A stretch of DNA of 64,000 nucleotides from assembly GCF_028550395.1 (NCBI RefSeq), contig NZ_JAQQKW010000002.1, positions 186,001 through 250,000 of the forward strand, in the 5' to 3' direction. The position numbers and the translations under genes are program-made. Origin of the DNA: Asticcacaulis currens (lineage in GTDB: Bacteria; Pseudomonadota; Alphaproteobacteria; Caulobacterales; Caulobacteraceae). The notes under the pieces are model-generated. The model did not search any database. It was not told the origin of the DNA and saw only the letters and a list, made by a program, of their open reading frames with translations. Positions 1 to 8,765 of the stretch are shown in pieces; positions within the stretch are counted from its first letter, which is position 1; every line of letters starts with the position of its first letter.

Positions 1-571
1 CCTGAACCACGATACGGTTGGTACCCTGACGAATGATGGTGGGTTCGCGCGTCCCCAGATTATCGACGCGGCGGCGCACGGTTTCGATGGATGCGTCCAC
101 AGCACCGGATGATGCAGCGGCCTTACCTTCCTTGGTGTAGGTCAGGTGGATGACCTGATCGCCTTCCTTGCTGATGGCCACATCGCGCGCCGACGGGTTA
201 TTGACCAGCGGATTGGATAGCGGCGTCAGGGCCGTGACGGCGGCATCGACGCGCCCGGCTTCGTTGATGCGGACGCTGACCACGTCGCCCTGAGCGGTCA
301 GGGTGCCGAAGGCAATCCCGGCGCTGCGCAGGCGGTCGCGCGTCTCTTCGGTCAGGTTCTTGATCTTGTCCTGTGCCAGCGCGTCCGTATCGACTTCGAG
401 CAAAAGGTGCGAGCCCCCTTGCAGGTCGAGACCGAGGTTCAGGCCGCTTTTCGGCAGGAACCCATACTGGTCAAGGACCGTTTTCGGCAGAAGATTGGGC
501 AGGGAAAACCAGATACCCAAAAGGGTGACGAGCGTCACCAGGGTGATTTTCCAGCGGGACAATTGCATCAT
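1..571 (-). CDS. secD: Protein translocase subunit SecD (N-terminal part, runs off the window)
   Basis: SecD is an inner-membrane partner of SecYEG that uses the proton gradient to help move and release secreted proteins. Only the first 190 codons are here; the 3' end lies left of base 1. Translation from ATG at 571 gives one N-terminal membrane helix (about residues 8-26) followed by the family hallmark LNLGLDLQGGSHLLLEVD, then the periplasmic P1 region. A second ATG directly follows the first, so the start is uncertain by one codon. yajC lies just upstream on the same strand, the usual yajC-secD order; secF is expected further left. A hairpin with a T-run separates the two genes, so secD may have its own promoter or be partly attenuated. 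Confidence 0.93.
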   Translation of the reverse strand, partial: MMQLSRWKITLVTLVTLLGIWFSLPNLLPKTVLDQYGFLPKSGLNLGLDLQGGSHLLLEVDTDALAQDKIKNLTEETRDRLRSAGIAFGTLTAQGDVVSVRINEAGRVDAAVTALTPLSNPLVNNPSARDVAISKEGDQVIHLTYTKEGKAAASSGAVDASIETVRRRVDNLGTREPTIIRQGTNRIVVQ

Positions 572-625
572 GATCGTTACGACCCTTGAGTTCCCGATAT
601 CAAAAGTTCACGGGAATGGGTTGAA

Positions 626-663
626 TAAAAACACAAAAAGCCTGTCTGACGGATCAGACAGGC
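626..663 (-). terminator. Hairpin plus T-run between yajC and secD
   Basis: A perfect 10-bp stem (640-649 with 654-663, 4-nt loop) is followed on the minus strand by a T-rich run. It follows the yajC stop directly, so it looks like an intrinsic terminator or attenuator that lowers read-through into secD. Confidence 0.7.
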
Positions 664-682
664 CCTGATGGACTAACGGGGT

Positions 683-982
683 TTACGCGGCTTTGTCATT
701 GGCCGGGGCGGGATCGCCCTTGGTACGGACTTCGGCGATCATCGACTTGACAACCGGCACATTCACACCCGAAGCGATTTCCACCATAACCTGGGCCTCT
801 TCAACGCGGGTGATCTTGCCGATCATGCCGTTCGACAGCACGACCGTGTCATTGCGCTTTACGGCGTTGAGCTGGGCCTGATGTTCCTTGGCGCGCTTTT
901 GCTGCGGGCGGATGATGAGGAAGTACATCAGGACGAAGATCGCCACGAAGGGCAGAAGCTGAACAAGAGCGGCAGTATCCAA
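683..982 (-). CDS. yajC: Preprotein translocase subunit YajC
   Basis: YajC is a small single-span inner-membrane protein that associates with SecDF. The sequence shows one hydrophobic helix (LLPFVAIFVLMYFLIIRP) and then the family motif RPQQKRAKEH and a basic cytosolic domain with NGMIGKI. I choose a TTG start at 982 because a GGAG lies 9 nt upstream and because the protein then begins just before the helix, as in relatives. An upstream in-frame ATG at 1039 would add an implausible tail. The 99-residue length fits the family. It is followed by secD and preceded by the NlpD-like gene on the same strand. Confidence 0.9.
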   Translation of the reverse strand: MDTAALVQLLPFVAIFVLMYFLIIRPQQKRAKEHQAQLNAVKRNDTVVLSNGMIGKITRVEEAQVMVEIASGVNVPVVKSMIAEVRTKGDPAPANDKAA

Positions 983-1124
983 GACCGGGGTCTCCGTTTT
1001 GGCCCGCCAGGCGGCAGGCAGGAAATGAGGTTGCGCCATACATAGGCACACAGATTAAAAGGTCAATGCGCTTTTTACGGCTTCCTTATGCGTGCAATGC
1101 TTTGAAGGCCTGCGCACACAGGCC

Positions 1125-2240
1125 TCAGGGCAGGATCAGCGTCGGGTCAAAGGGCTTGGCAATTTCTGAAGACGGCGTGTAGCGCACTTCAAAATGCAGT
1201 TGCGGACGATCCACCGCCCCGGTCGCGCCCATAGTGCCAATCGTCTCCCCTTGGGTCACCTTCTGACCGGACTTCACCATAACCTTACCGAGGTGCGAAT
1301 ACCCGGTGTAAAAGCCATCGGCGTGGCGGATATAGACCGTGTTCCCCAGTTCCTTTACCTGATCGCCCACATAGACCACCGTGCCTTCGTTGGCGGCGAC
1401 AATTTCCGCGCCTGCCGGCCCCGCAATATTGATACCGTCATTGCGTACATTCGGGGCCAGCTGCCCGTAGCGGACCAGCACATTCCCTTTGTACGGCCAA
1501 ACAAAGCGCCCCTTCCCCAGCTTGACCATGCCCGCAGTATCGGACGGCAGGGCCTTAAGGGGCTCCACCGGCCTCGCAGGGGTGGGCGTCGGGGCCGGCG
1601 GCGTTACAACCGGTTTTTCGGCGGCAGGGCCGGCGACCACGGGCTTAGGGGCGGGCGCCACCACCACGCGCTTCGGCGCATCGGCCTGAGCCACCACGGC
1701 CTTGACGCGCTCAGGCGCCAGGCCGGAGGCGTAGGTTTCTGCCCCCTTGTCCCCGGCATCTTCGGGCAGCAATATCTTCTGGCCGATATGGGTCACCGAG
1801 TCCGACGCCAGACCGTTCATTTTATAAAGGGTCTGCACCGGCACGCCGAAACGTCGTGACACCCCAAACAGGGTGTCCTTGGGCTGAAGCGTGTAGACAA
1901 AACCGGCGCGGCTATCATGTACCGGCAGAGTCGCCGCAGGCTTGGGCGCAGCTGGCGCGGGCTTCGTCGCCACCGTAGTGGCAGGCGGAGGCGGTGGCGG
2001 GGGTGGCGGCAAGTCGCTGGTGGTCACCCCTCCTCTCGACCCGAGCGGCTGAATCCCCGTGGACTCTTCGGCTGCGGCAGGGCGCGTTTCAACCGGCGGC
2101 GTCTGCGGGGCAGCGGCCACGGGCTTCTGCTCCATATAGATAGGGTATTTCGGCGTCTGGGGCATCACCGTACACGCCGAAAGGGCCGTCGCGGTCAGGA
2201 CCGGGATGACGATAACGGAAATTCGCTTTAAAGCGTGCAT
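1125..2240 (-). CDS. LysM and degenerate LytM (M23) lipoprotein, NlpD/DipM-like
   Basis: This is probably an envelope activator of murein amidases in cell division. The N-terminus is a lipoprotein signal with lipobox LSAC (Cys at about residue 23). A long Pro/Ala-rich linker with a run of eight prolines follows, then one LysM domain (about 113-159, VYTLQPKDTLFGVSRRFGVP). The C-terminus is an M23 fold (about 255-371). The first zinc-ligand His of the usual HxGxD motif is missing (the site reads NDGINIAGP), while the distal LHFEVR is kept. It should therefore not cut peptidoglycan and more likely acts like NlpD, EnvC or DipM. GGAG precedes the ATG. The divergent neighbour is a TonB receptor; the downstream neighbours are yajC and secD. 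Confidence 0.85.
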   Translation of the reverse strand: MHALKRISVIVIPVLTATALSACTVMPQTPKYPIYMEQKPVAAAPQTPPVETRPAAAEESTGIQPLGSRGGVTTSDLPPPPPPPPPATTVATKPAPAAPKPAATLPVHDSRAGFVYTLQPKDTLFGVSRRFGVPVQTLYKMNGLASDSVTHIGQKILLPEDAGDKGAETYASGLAPERVKAVVAQADAPKRVVVAPAPKPVVAGPAAEKPVVTPPAPTPTPARPVEPLKALPSDTAGMVKLGKGRFVWPYKGNVLVRYGQLAPNVRNDGINIAGPAGAEIVAANEGTVVYVGDQVKELGNTVYIRHADGFYTGYSHLGKVMVKSGQKVTQGETIGTMGATGAVDRPQLHFEVRYTPSSEIAKPFDPTLILP

Positions 2241-2857
2241 GAGTTTCTCCGGAGCGTCGGTAATCTCGCTCCTTTATGGCCGAACTATGGATAATGAAAG
2301 ATTACCAGCCCCGGCCGCGGTTGAGGATTTGCAAAGGAATCTGCTCGCCGACCGGCTTTCCGGCTTAAAAAAATCGGCCCTCCGTTTCCGGAACGGCTGG
2401 CCTTGCAAACCGCACCACGCCCCTGCCAGCCGTCCTTCGCATCCAACGACAGGTTTGCAGAACCGTCATATCAAAAACGCATATAATTCAAATTTCAATA
2501 ATTATATTCAATCGGCATGCGATCCGGAATCTGCCTGACATTTTCCGTAAGGCACAGGGCTACATACTGTGCTTCCTGCGCATCACTTGCCTGTCAAGCG
2601 CGACAAATCCGCACAACGTCAACAAAGCGTCATATGTGAAACGTATATATCACGTCATCTCATTTGCATTTTTTATATGTCCGTTTGTAAGGGGGCTTCA
2701 CCAACGGCGCATCGCAAAGGGGAACCAGCCTCACACAGTTCTTAGCTGAAGCGCCATCTGCCGGGCCTTCAGTCGGTTTAGCCCGCCGGTATTGGCCGAC
2801 GGGAGGGGACGACGCGCGCCGCCAGCGGGCGTCGGGACACATTCAACGGAGATACCC
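2241..2857. promoter_or_regulatory. Divergent promoter region between the NlpD-like gene and the TonB receptor
   Basis: This 617-bp stretch has no convincing gene. Bases 2470-2520 are strongly A/T-rich in contrast to the flanks and include TAATTATATTCAA, similar to the AT-rich elements near the LysR-linked genes at 6.8 and 7.4 kb. It must hold the promoters of both flanking genes. A short purine-rich Shine-Dalgarno (GGAG) lies just before 2858. Confidence 0.45.
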
Positions 2858-5707
2858 ATGTTCAACCCGCCATCGCGCCTCAAACTCGCGGCCCTGACCG
2901 GCACCAGCGTACTCGCGCTCGCCTTCGTTCCGGCCGTGCACGCCCAGACGGCCAATACCCAGGCCCAGAAGTCGGCGGCCAAACCGGCCACTGATGAACC
3001 CATCACCGAAGTGATCGTCACCGGTCAGCGCCTGTCGAACGCCAACTCGATCCTGGCTCAGAAAAAGGCCACCGGCGTCGTCAACGTCATTTCCGCCGAC
3101 GATCTTGGTAAACTGCCTGACGCCAACGTGGCCGATGCTCTGGCCCGTATCCCCGGCGTCAACGTCGTCGTCAATCAGGAAACCGGCGAAGGCGAATACG
3201 TCTCCATCCGCGGCCTGGCCAGCACCTATAACGCCTATTCGATCAATGGCGTGCGCGTCGCCCTGACCGACGCCAGCTCGCGCAAGATGTCGATGACGGT
3301 GCTGCCGCCCAACGGCCTGAAAGCGATCTCGGTCAACAAGACCCTGACGCCTGACCTCGATGGCGACGCCATCGGCGGTTCGGTCAACTTCGTCACCCCC
3401 AATGCGTTCGACTTCCGCAAGCCCACCCTGCGCGTTTTTGCCTCCTATGGTCTCAATGACCGCGCCCAGAAGCAGGACGAAGACGCCGGCAGCGGCCAGA
3501 TCCAGATCGACGGCGCGCGCAAGTTCGGCGATGGCCGCTTTGGTCTGTTCGGTTCGGTCTATTACGGCAAGAGCCACTACACCAACGAAGAAACCGAAAA
3601 CGACGGCGAATGGGAACCCTATCGCTGGCGCAAGGATTCGGTCGAAGCCATCGACAGCCGCTCCATGTACCTGCCGGGTATCGACCTCGACTTCCGTCGC
3701 GGTGAGCAGGAGCGTTACGGCGGCAACTTCTCGGCCGACTACCACTCTGAACAGCACGACCTCTACGTGCGCGGTCAGTACGCCAAGCTGAACCGTACCG
3801 GCACCAATGACTATACGGACTTCCGCAGCCGCTCCACCAAGCGTCTGACGCAGGTCAATCTGGAAGACACCACCCTGCTGCAACCGGAGCAGATGATCAC
3901 GGGTCGTGACCCTGTGAAGGGTAATATCTACGGCTATACGACCGCTCAGATCGTCGATGCGGACAAGGACGGCCTCATCACCGACGCCGACCGCAAGTCG
4001 GGCAACTCCTACTGGTCGCTGTTTGGCCGTTCGGGCGTCTGGAACCCCAAGGCCTTCCAGTTTGCCCGCACCCATGAGTCTCAGGATCAGGAATCGTCGC
4101 TCTACACGATCAATATCGGTGGCCAGAGCCGCTATGAGCGCCTGACGCTCGATTACGACCTCAGCTATTCCTACGGTGAAAAGGGCACGCCGCTCTATTA
4201 CAGCATCGGTTATAACTGCGATAAGTGCTCGACCGACCCGATGTTCACCTCGACCGGCATCCTGTGGTCGTCGGCCGATCCGCGCTTCCCGCTGGCGCAA
4301 CTGCCAGCCTATGCCGCCAATGTCGATCGCCGCGACGATCTGCTGCCGTTCGATGGGGCGTCCATGAGTCAGGATAAGCAGTCGGATGCGCGCACGGCCC
4401 TGAAACTCGATGCCCGTTATGAAATGAGCGGCCTGATCGACTATGTGAAAGGCGGCTTCAAATATCTGAAGTCGGAGCGCGAATACGACTCCACCCCGAT
4501 CTGGGAAGGCGATCTGTCCGGCACGCCGCTCAACGGCAAGTCGCTGGGTGCCTCAGGTCTGGTCGAGCGTCAGGTCGATGGCTTCTTCAAGGACCGCTAC
4601 TACTATGGTTCGATCCTGAGCCGCGAAAAGGTCATCGCTGCCGTCAACGCCGCCCGTGCCGCCAATCCGGTGACTCATTCGACGGCTGAACTCAGCCGCG
4701 ACGACAAGAAGGGCTCGGAAACCATCTATGCCGGTTACGCTCTGGCCCACATCCAGTCGGGCGACCTCGAAGTGATCGCCGGTGCCCGCGTCGAGCACAC
4801 CAAGGTGGAAACCACGGCCTGGATCGACGACGGCACGAAGTCGGGCTTCGGCAAGACCGAAAAGGACTATACCAATGTCCTGCCCAGCGTTACGGCCGTC
4901 TATCGTCAGGGTCAGAACCTGATCTATCGCGGCGCTGTCTGGACCAGCTTCTCGCGTCCGGAATATGCCAACATCTCGCGCGGCGAGAGCGTCACCCGTG
5001 ACAAGGTGACTCAGGAAATCATCGCCATCAACCGCGGCAATCCGGATCTGAAGCCGGGCGAGTCGGTCAATTTTGACCTGTCAGCCGAATATTATCCAGA
5101 CCGTTCCAGCGTGGTGTCGGTCGGCGTCTTCCATAAGAAGATCAAGAACTTCATCTTCACCAATGGGCGCTCGGTCAATGCCGACACCAAGGAAGGCACC
5201 ATCACCATCACCCAGCCGCAAAACGGCGAAGACGCGACCCTGACCGGCGTGGAACTGAACCTCATCAAGTCGTTTGAAGGGCTTCAGGCCCCGTTTGACG
5301 GCTTTGGTGTCGAGGCCAATGTGACGTCGCAGAACTCTTCGGCGGAAACCGGTCTGGCCTATCGCCGCGGTCATCCGATCTCGTTCCTGCAAGCGCCGGA
5401 CCTGATCTACAACACCTCGCTGACCTATCAGAAGTACGGCATCGAGGCCAAGCTGAGCTATCAGTACCAAGGGGCCTATGTCGAAGACACCCGCGACAAC
5501 GCGGTCGATAAATGGGTGCAGCCGAACAAGTCGCTCGACCTGCATACGCGCTACACCCTCCGTCCGGGCCTGACAGTGGACTTCGACGTACAGAACATTC
5601 TGGACGGTCACCGCTACTACACGACCAAGGGCCGCAGCCCGACTTATCAGAAGGACTATATGGAGCCGGGCCGCAACTTCATCCTGCGCCTCGCCTACAC
5701 CTACTGA
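2858..5707 (+). CDS. TonB-dependent outer-membrane receptor (Xanthomonas-Caulobacter type)
   Basis: This is a 949-residue outer-membrane active transporter with a signal peptide ending AVHAQ. A TonB-box-like stretch (TEVIVTGQR) is followed by a plug domain (about residues 60-185, VADALARIPGVNV, SIRGL, INGVR, GGSVNFVTP). A 22-strand barrel ends in the aromatic-rich NFILRLAYTY typical of BamA-assembled proteins. I choose the ATG at 2858 because CGGAG precedes it and the signal peptide starts there; the longer in-frame reading from 2792 adds a non-signal tail. The substrate cannot be read from sequence. Its position before a LysR regulator, a PhnZ-like oxygenase, a phosphatase and a phospholipase C suggests an organophosphorus compound or its breakdown product. 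Confidence 0.93.
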   Translation: MFNPPSRLKLAALTGTSVLALAFVPAVHAQTANTQAQKSAAKPATDEPITEVIVTGQRLSNANSILAQKKATGVVNVISADDLGKLPDANVADALARIPGVNVVVNQETGEGEYVSIRGLASTYNAYSINGVRVALTDASSRKMSMTVLPPNGLKAISVNKTLTPDLDGDAIGGSVNFVTPNAFDFRKPTLRVFASYGLNDRAQKQDEDAGSGQIQIDGARKFGDGRFGLFGSVYYGKSHYTNEETENDGEWEPYRWRKDSVEAIDSRSMYLPGIDLDFRRGEQERYGGNFSADYHSEQHDLYVRGQYAKLNRTGTNDYTDFRSRSTKRLTQVNLEDTTLLQPEQMITGRDPVKGNIYGYTTAQIVDADKDGLITDADRKSGNSYWSLFGRSGVWNPKAFQFARTHESQDQESSLYTINIGGQSRYERLTLDYDLSYSYGEKGTPLYYSIGYNCDKCSTDPMFTSTGILWSSADPRFPLAQLPAYAANVDRRDDLLPFDGASMSQDKQSDARTALKLDARYEMSGLIDYVKGGFKYLKSEREYDSTPIWEGDLSGTPLNGKSLGASGLVERQVDGFFKDRYYYGSILSREKVIAAVNAARAANPVTHSTAELSRDDKKGSETIYAGYALAHIQSGDLEVIAGARVEHTKVETTAWIDDGTKSGFGKTEKDYTNVLPSVTAVYRQGQNLIYRGAVWTSFSRPEYANISRGESVTRDKVTQEIIAINRGNPDLKPGESVNFDLSAEYYPDRSSVVSVGVFHKKIKNFIFTNGRSVNADTKEGTITITQPQNGEDATLTGVELNLIKSFEGLQAPFDGFGVEANVTSQNSSAETGLAYRRGHPISFLQAPDLIYNTSLTYQKYGIEAKLSYQYQGAYVEDTRDNAVDKWVQPNKSLDLHTRYTLRPGLTVDFDVQNILDGHRYYTTKGRSPTYQKDYMEPGRNFILRLAYTY

Positions 5708-5730
5708 TACCGCTCTCATCTCTGAACCTG

Positions 5731-5759
5731 CCCTTCCGGTTCCGGCCGGAAGGGTTTTT
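5731..5759 (+). terminator. Rho-independent terminator after the TonB receptor
   Basis: A perfect 9-bp stem, CCCTTCCGG (5731-5739) pairing with 5746-5754 across a 6-nt loop, is followed by five T. It lies 23 bp after the receptor stop and isolates it from the LysR gene. Confidence 0.85.
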
Positions 5760-5862
5760 CTATACCCACAAGACAAATCATTGTTTTCAATAAACAAAGC
5801 CTGTTTGCGTTTCCGGCCCCGCTTTGTATGCTGAGGTCCTGTAGCTTATCGAAGAGAGAATC

Positions 5863-6792
5863 ATGCCCGTTTCGCCTGACGACAGTGCCGAGCGTAGCCG
5901 CCGCCGTGAAACCGGCAGCCTGTCCATTGGGGCCCTCAAGGCCTTTGTCACCGTCGTCGATCAGGGCTCCTTCTCCCGCGCGGCGGCGGCATTGGGCGTG
6001 TCTCAGCCCAATATCTCCAACCAGATCAATACGCTGGAACAGATTTGCGGCGTGCGCCTACTTAACCGGCGCACCCAGAACCAGAACCTGACCGACGCCG
6101 GGCGCGAGCTTTATACGCGGGCGCGCCTGGTCATCAGCCGCGTCGATGACTTCGAAATGACGGCCAATCTGTTCAGCGGCCTGAAGCGCGGGCGCATGTC
6201 GGTCGGCTTTTCCACGCCGCCGGCGGCGATGCAGTTAATCAGCCAGTTTATACGCACCTATCCCGATATCGAAATCACCAGCCGTCTGGGCAATACGCGC
6301 TCTCTCACGCTCGACGTGATGGAATGTCGCGCGGATGTCGCCATTATCTCGCTGCTGGAGCCCGACCCGGTTCTGGCCTGCCATCTGGTGTTCGAGCAGT
6401 CGCTCAACCTGATGGTCCCCGTCGATCATCCGTTTGCCCAGCGTTCCCACATCGAAGCGCGCGAACTGAGCGGCCTGCCGCTGATCCTGCGCGAGGAAGG
6501 CTCCGTGACGCGCGCCCTGACGGAAATTGCGCTGGGGCGCAGCGCCACTAGCGTGGAACGCGGCTTTATCGTCGAAAGCCGCGAGGCGGTGAAGGAGGCG
6601 ACCGCTCACGGTATCGGTTTCGGCTGTATTCTCGATGGCGAAATCGGCCATGACGCGCGCCTGAAAGCCTTGCCCGTTCAGGGTATGCCGCGCACCGGCG
6701 GCGTCTATATCGTCACCTTGCGTGAAAACATGGAAATTCCGGCGGTTTCGGCCTTTATTCGCCTTGCCGGACTGAGGGGGAATGGTTTATAA
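5863..6792 (+). CDS. LysR-family transcriptional regulator, phosphonate-type candidate
   Basis: A 309-residue DNA-binding regulator. An N-terminal extension of about 20 residues is followed by a winged HTH (about 21-80, LKAFVTVVDQGSFSRAAAAL, SQPNISNQINTLE) and then a periplasmic-binding-like effector domain (about 105-300). The overall layout recalls LysR regulators associated with aminoethylphosphonate catabolism, and the next gene is a PhnZ-type oxygenase. That assignment is inference from family resemblance plus context. GAGAGA precedes the ATG. The AT-rich dyads at 6785-6831 and 7433-7474 are reasonable binding sites. The gene lies between a TonB receptor with its own terminator and the HD protein 39 bp downstream. 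Confidence 0.85.
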   Translation: MPVSPDDSAERSRRRETGSLSIGALKAFVTVVDQGSFSRAAAALGVSQPNISNQINTLEQICGVRLLNRRTQNQNLTDAGRELYTRARLVISRVDDFEMTANLFSGLKRGRMSVGFSTPPAAMQLISQFIRTYPDIEITSRLGNTRSLTLDVMECRADVAIISLLEPDPVLACHLVFEQSLNLMVPVDHPFAQRSHIEARELSGLPLILREEGSVTRALTEIALGRSATSVERGFIVESREAVKEATAHGIGFGCILDGEIGHDARLKALPVQGMPRTGGVYIVTLRENMEIPAVSAFIRLAGLRGNGL

Positions 6793-6831
6793 TTATATTA
6801 AATATCATCATAAGATGGATTTAATATTTTT
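6785..6831. promoter_or_regulatory. AT-rich dyad upstream of the HD oxygenase gene
   Basis: The end of the lysR gene and the 39-bp gap contain ATATTAAATATCATC, a 4-nt spacer, then GATGGATTTAATATT, an imperfect inverted repeat. The A/T content contrasts sharply with the flanking coding DNA. No Shine-Dalgarno is visible before the ATG at 6832. This may be a LysR operator overlapping a promoter for a poorly or leaderlessly translated message. Confidence 0.4.
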
Positions 6832-7416
6832 ATGACAAAGCTCGTCTCTCTGGAAGCGTTGCACGCCGAAATTCGCGATATTTACCTGGGCAATGCCCAG
6901 CGTCCCTATGGCCTCTACGGCATCAATCAGCTTCAGCACGCCCTGCAATCGGCCGCCCATGCCGAGGCTCAGGCCCTGTCATCCGCCCTTGTGATCGCGT
7001 GCCTGCTGCACGATGTCGGCCACATGATCCACGATCTGGGCGAAGCCCCGGCCGAAGACGGCGTGGATGACCTGCACGAAGCCCTGGGGGCTGAATGGGC
7101 GGCCGAGCGCTTCCCGCTGGCCGTCAGCGATCCGATCCGCCTGCACGTCGCCGCCAAGCGGTATCTGTGCAGCGTGGAACCGGGTTATGAGGACGGTCTG
7201 TCGAAGGACTCACGCATCTCACTGGCGCTTCAGGGCGGCCTGATGGACAGTGCCGAACAACTGGCGTTTCTGCACGAGCCCTTTGCCGATCAGGCCATAG
7301 CGCTGCGTCGCATCGACGAACTGGCCAAGGACAAGCACGCCGTCACCGACAGCCTCGACGCCTTCCTTGATCGCCACCTCGCCGCGGCCCTGACGATCGA
7401 AACCACCCTCGCCTGA
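6832..7416 (+). CDS. HD-domain diiron oxygenase, PhnZ/TmpB family (phosphonate cleavage)
   Basis: A 194-residue cytosolic HD-fold protein. Members such as PhnZ use a mixed-valent diiron site and O2 to split the C-P bond of alpha-hydroxylated phosphonates. All six expected metal ligands are visible: H36 (QLQHALQSA), H60-D61 (CLLHDVGH), H82, H105 (RLHVAAKRYL) and D162 (LRRIDELAKD). The signature LSKDSRISLALQGGLM also fits the family. Counting back from H36 without gaps, the lid Tyr/Glu pair of PhnZ would be Tyr26/Tyr29, so the Glu appears absent and the substrate may differ. No 2-oxoglutarate hydroxylase partner (PhnY/TmpA) lies nearby. The gene follows the LysR gene and precedes a membrane transporter. 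Confidence 0.82.
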   Translation: MTKLVSLEALHAEIRDIYLGNAQRPYGLYGINQLQHALQSAAHAEAQALSSALVIACLLHDVGHMIHDLGEAPAEDGVDDLHEALGAEWAAERFPLAVSDPIRLHVAAKRYLCSVEPGYEDGLSKDSRISLALQGGLMDSAEQLAFLHEPFADQAIALRRIDELAKDKHAVTDSLDAFLDRHLAAALTIETTLA

Positions 7417-7432
7417 TCGTCACACGATCATA

Positions 7433-7474
7433 ATAATATTAAATTATACCAAAAGCGGTCTAACTTAATATTAT
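7433..7474. promoter_or_regulatory. Perfect inverted repeat, operator-like, before the DUF5690 gene
   Basis: ATAATATTAA at 7433-7442 is repeated exactly in inverted form at 7465-7474. The two AATATT centres are 32 bp apart, about three helical turns, so both faces would lie on the same side of DNA, as expected for a cooperative LysR-type site. It lies wholly in the 74-bp gap after the HD gene stop. Confidence 0.5.
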
Positions 7475-7490
7475 AGCAATCGAGGATGGC

Positions 7491-8765
7491 ATGACCTCCA
7501 GACTTACCCGCAGCCTGGCCCGGTCTGGTCCGGGATGGGTGGCCGTCTATGCCCTGATGGCCGCTTTTACCACCTATTTCTGCATGTACGCCTTCCGCAA
7601 ACCGTTTGCGGTCGCCAGCTATGCGGACATATCCGGCTGGCCGTTTGCCATCGACTTCAAGATCACGCTCGTCATTGCTCAGGTGCTGGGCTACGCCCTG
7701 TCCAAGATGGTGGGCATCAAGGTGGTCAGCGAGGCCAAGTCCGAGCGCCGGGCCTTGCTGATCGTGGGCTTTGTCCTGACCTCCTGGATCTCCCTGATCC
7801 TGTTTGCCGTCCTGCCAGCAGCGCTGAAGGTCATCGCCATCTTTTTCAGCGGTCTGCCTCTCGGCATGATCTGGGGGCTGGTGTTCGGCTATCTGGAGGG
7901 TCGGCGCAGTTCGGAATGGCTGGGCACCGGCCTGTGCATCAGCTTCATCGTCTCTTCCGGGGTGGTGAAATCGGTCGGGCGCGCGCTGGTCGTCGATTAT
8001 GGCATCCCCGAACTGTGGATGCCGGCGGCGACCGGGGCGCTGTTTCTGCCGCTTCTGGCCCTGTCGGTGTGGATGTTGTCGCAGACCCCGCCGCCGGATG
8101 CCCGCGACGTGGCCGAGCGCATGGCGCGTCAGCCCATGTTCCGCGAAGAACGTAAGGCCTTCTGGGCGCGCGCCGGGCTGGGTCTGGTCCTGCTGATCAT
8201 CGCCTATATCGTCCTGACCGCCGTGCGTGACTTCCGCGACAATTTCGCCGTCGAACTGTGGGATGCGCTGGGTTATGGCGATGAACCCTCGGTCTTCAGC
8301 CTGTCCGAACTGCCGATCGCAGCCCTCATCCTGCCGTTGTTCGGCCTGACATCCCTGATCCGTGACAATCGCCGCGCGGTACTGGTCTATCATGTCATGA
8401 TCATCTCCGGTGCAGTGCTGATTGGCGCCGCGACCCTGGCGTGGCAGGCGCATCTGCTCAGTCCACTTTGGTGGATGATCGCCGTCGGGGCTGGGGTCTA
8501 TCTCGGTTACATCCCGTATAACGCTGTGCTGGCCGACCGTCTGACGGCAGCCCTGAGCCTGCCCGGTAACGCCGCCTTCTTCATGTATCTGGCCGATGCC
8601 TCCGGCTATGGCGGCAGCGTCGCCCTGATGCTGCTCAAGAATTTCGGCCTGTCCCTGAGCTGGCTCGGCTTCTTTACCGGCCTTTGCTACGCCGCCGCCG
8701 CCATTGTCGGGGCCACCACCCTCGCCTCGGCCCTCTACTTCTCTCTGAAGGTTTTCCGCAAATGA
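7491..8765 (+). CDS. DUF5690-family MFS-like membrane transporter
   Basis: A 424-residue polytopic inner-membrane protein with about 10-12 hydrophobic helices. The N-terminal TYFCMYAFRKPFAV is the signature I associate with DUF5690, a branch of the major facilitator fold whose substrate is not established. GAGG precedes the ATG. The last codon overlaps the next gene's start (ATGA), so it is translationally coupled to the PhoD-like phosphatase. Given its neighbours, uptake of an organophosphorus compound or export of a product is plausible, but that is inference. A central cytoplasmic loop (about 200-220) is rich in charged residues. Confidence 0.8.
   Translation: MTSRLTRSLARSGPGWVAVYALMAAFTTYFCMYAFRKPFAVASYADISGWPFAIDFKITLVIAQVLGYALSKMVGIKVVSEAKSERRALLIVGFVLTSWISLILFAVLPAALKVIAIFFSGLPLGMIWGLVFGYLEGRRSSEWLGTGLCISFIVSSGVVKSVGRALVVDYGIPELWMPAATGALFLPLLALSVWMLSQTPPPDARDVAERMARQPMFREERKAFWARAGLGLVLLIIAYIVLTAVRDFRDNFAVELWDALGYGDEPSVFSLSELPIAALILPLFGLTSLIRDNRRAVLVYHVMIISGAVLIGAATLAWQAHLLSPLWWMIAVGAGVYLGYIPYNAVLADRLTAALSLPGNAAFFMYLADASGYGGSVALMLLKNFGLSLSWLGFFTGLCYAAAAIVGATTLASALYFSLKVFRK

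Noticed and set aside
2843-4300. 485-codon frame on the minus strand inside the first TonB receptor
   Set aside because: Fully antisense to a receptor with clear plug motifs; no family features.
7428-8453. 341-codon minus-strand frame across the DUF5690 gene
   Set aside because: Low-complexity Gln/Asp/His-rich product, antisense to a well-supported membrane protein.
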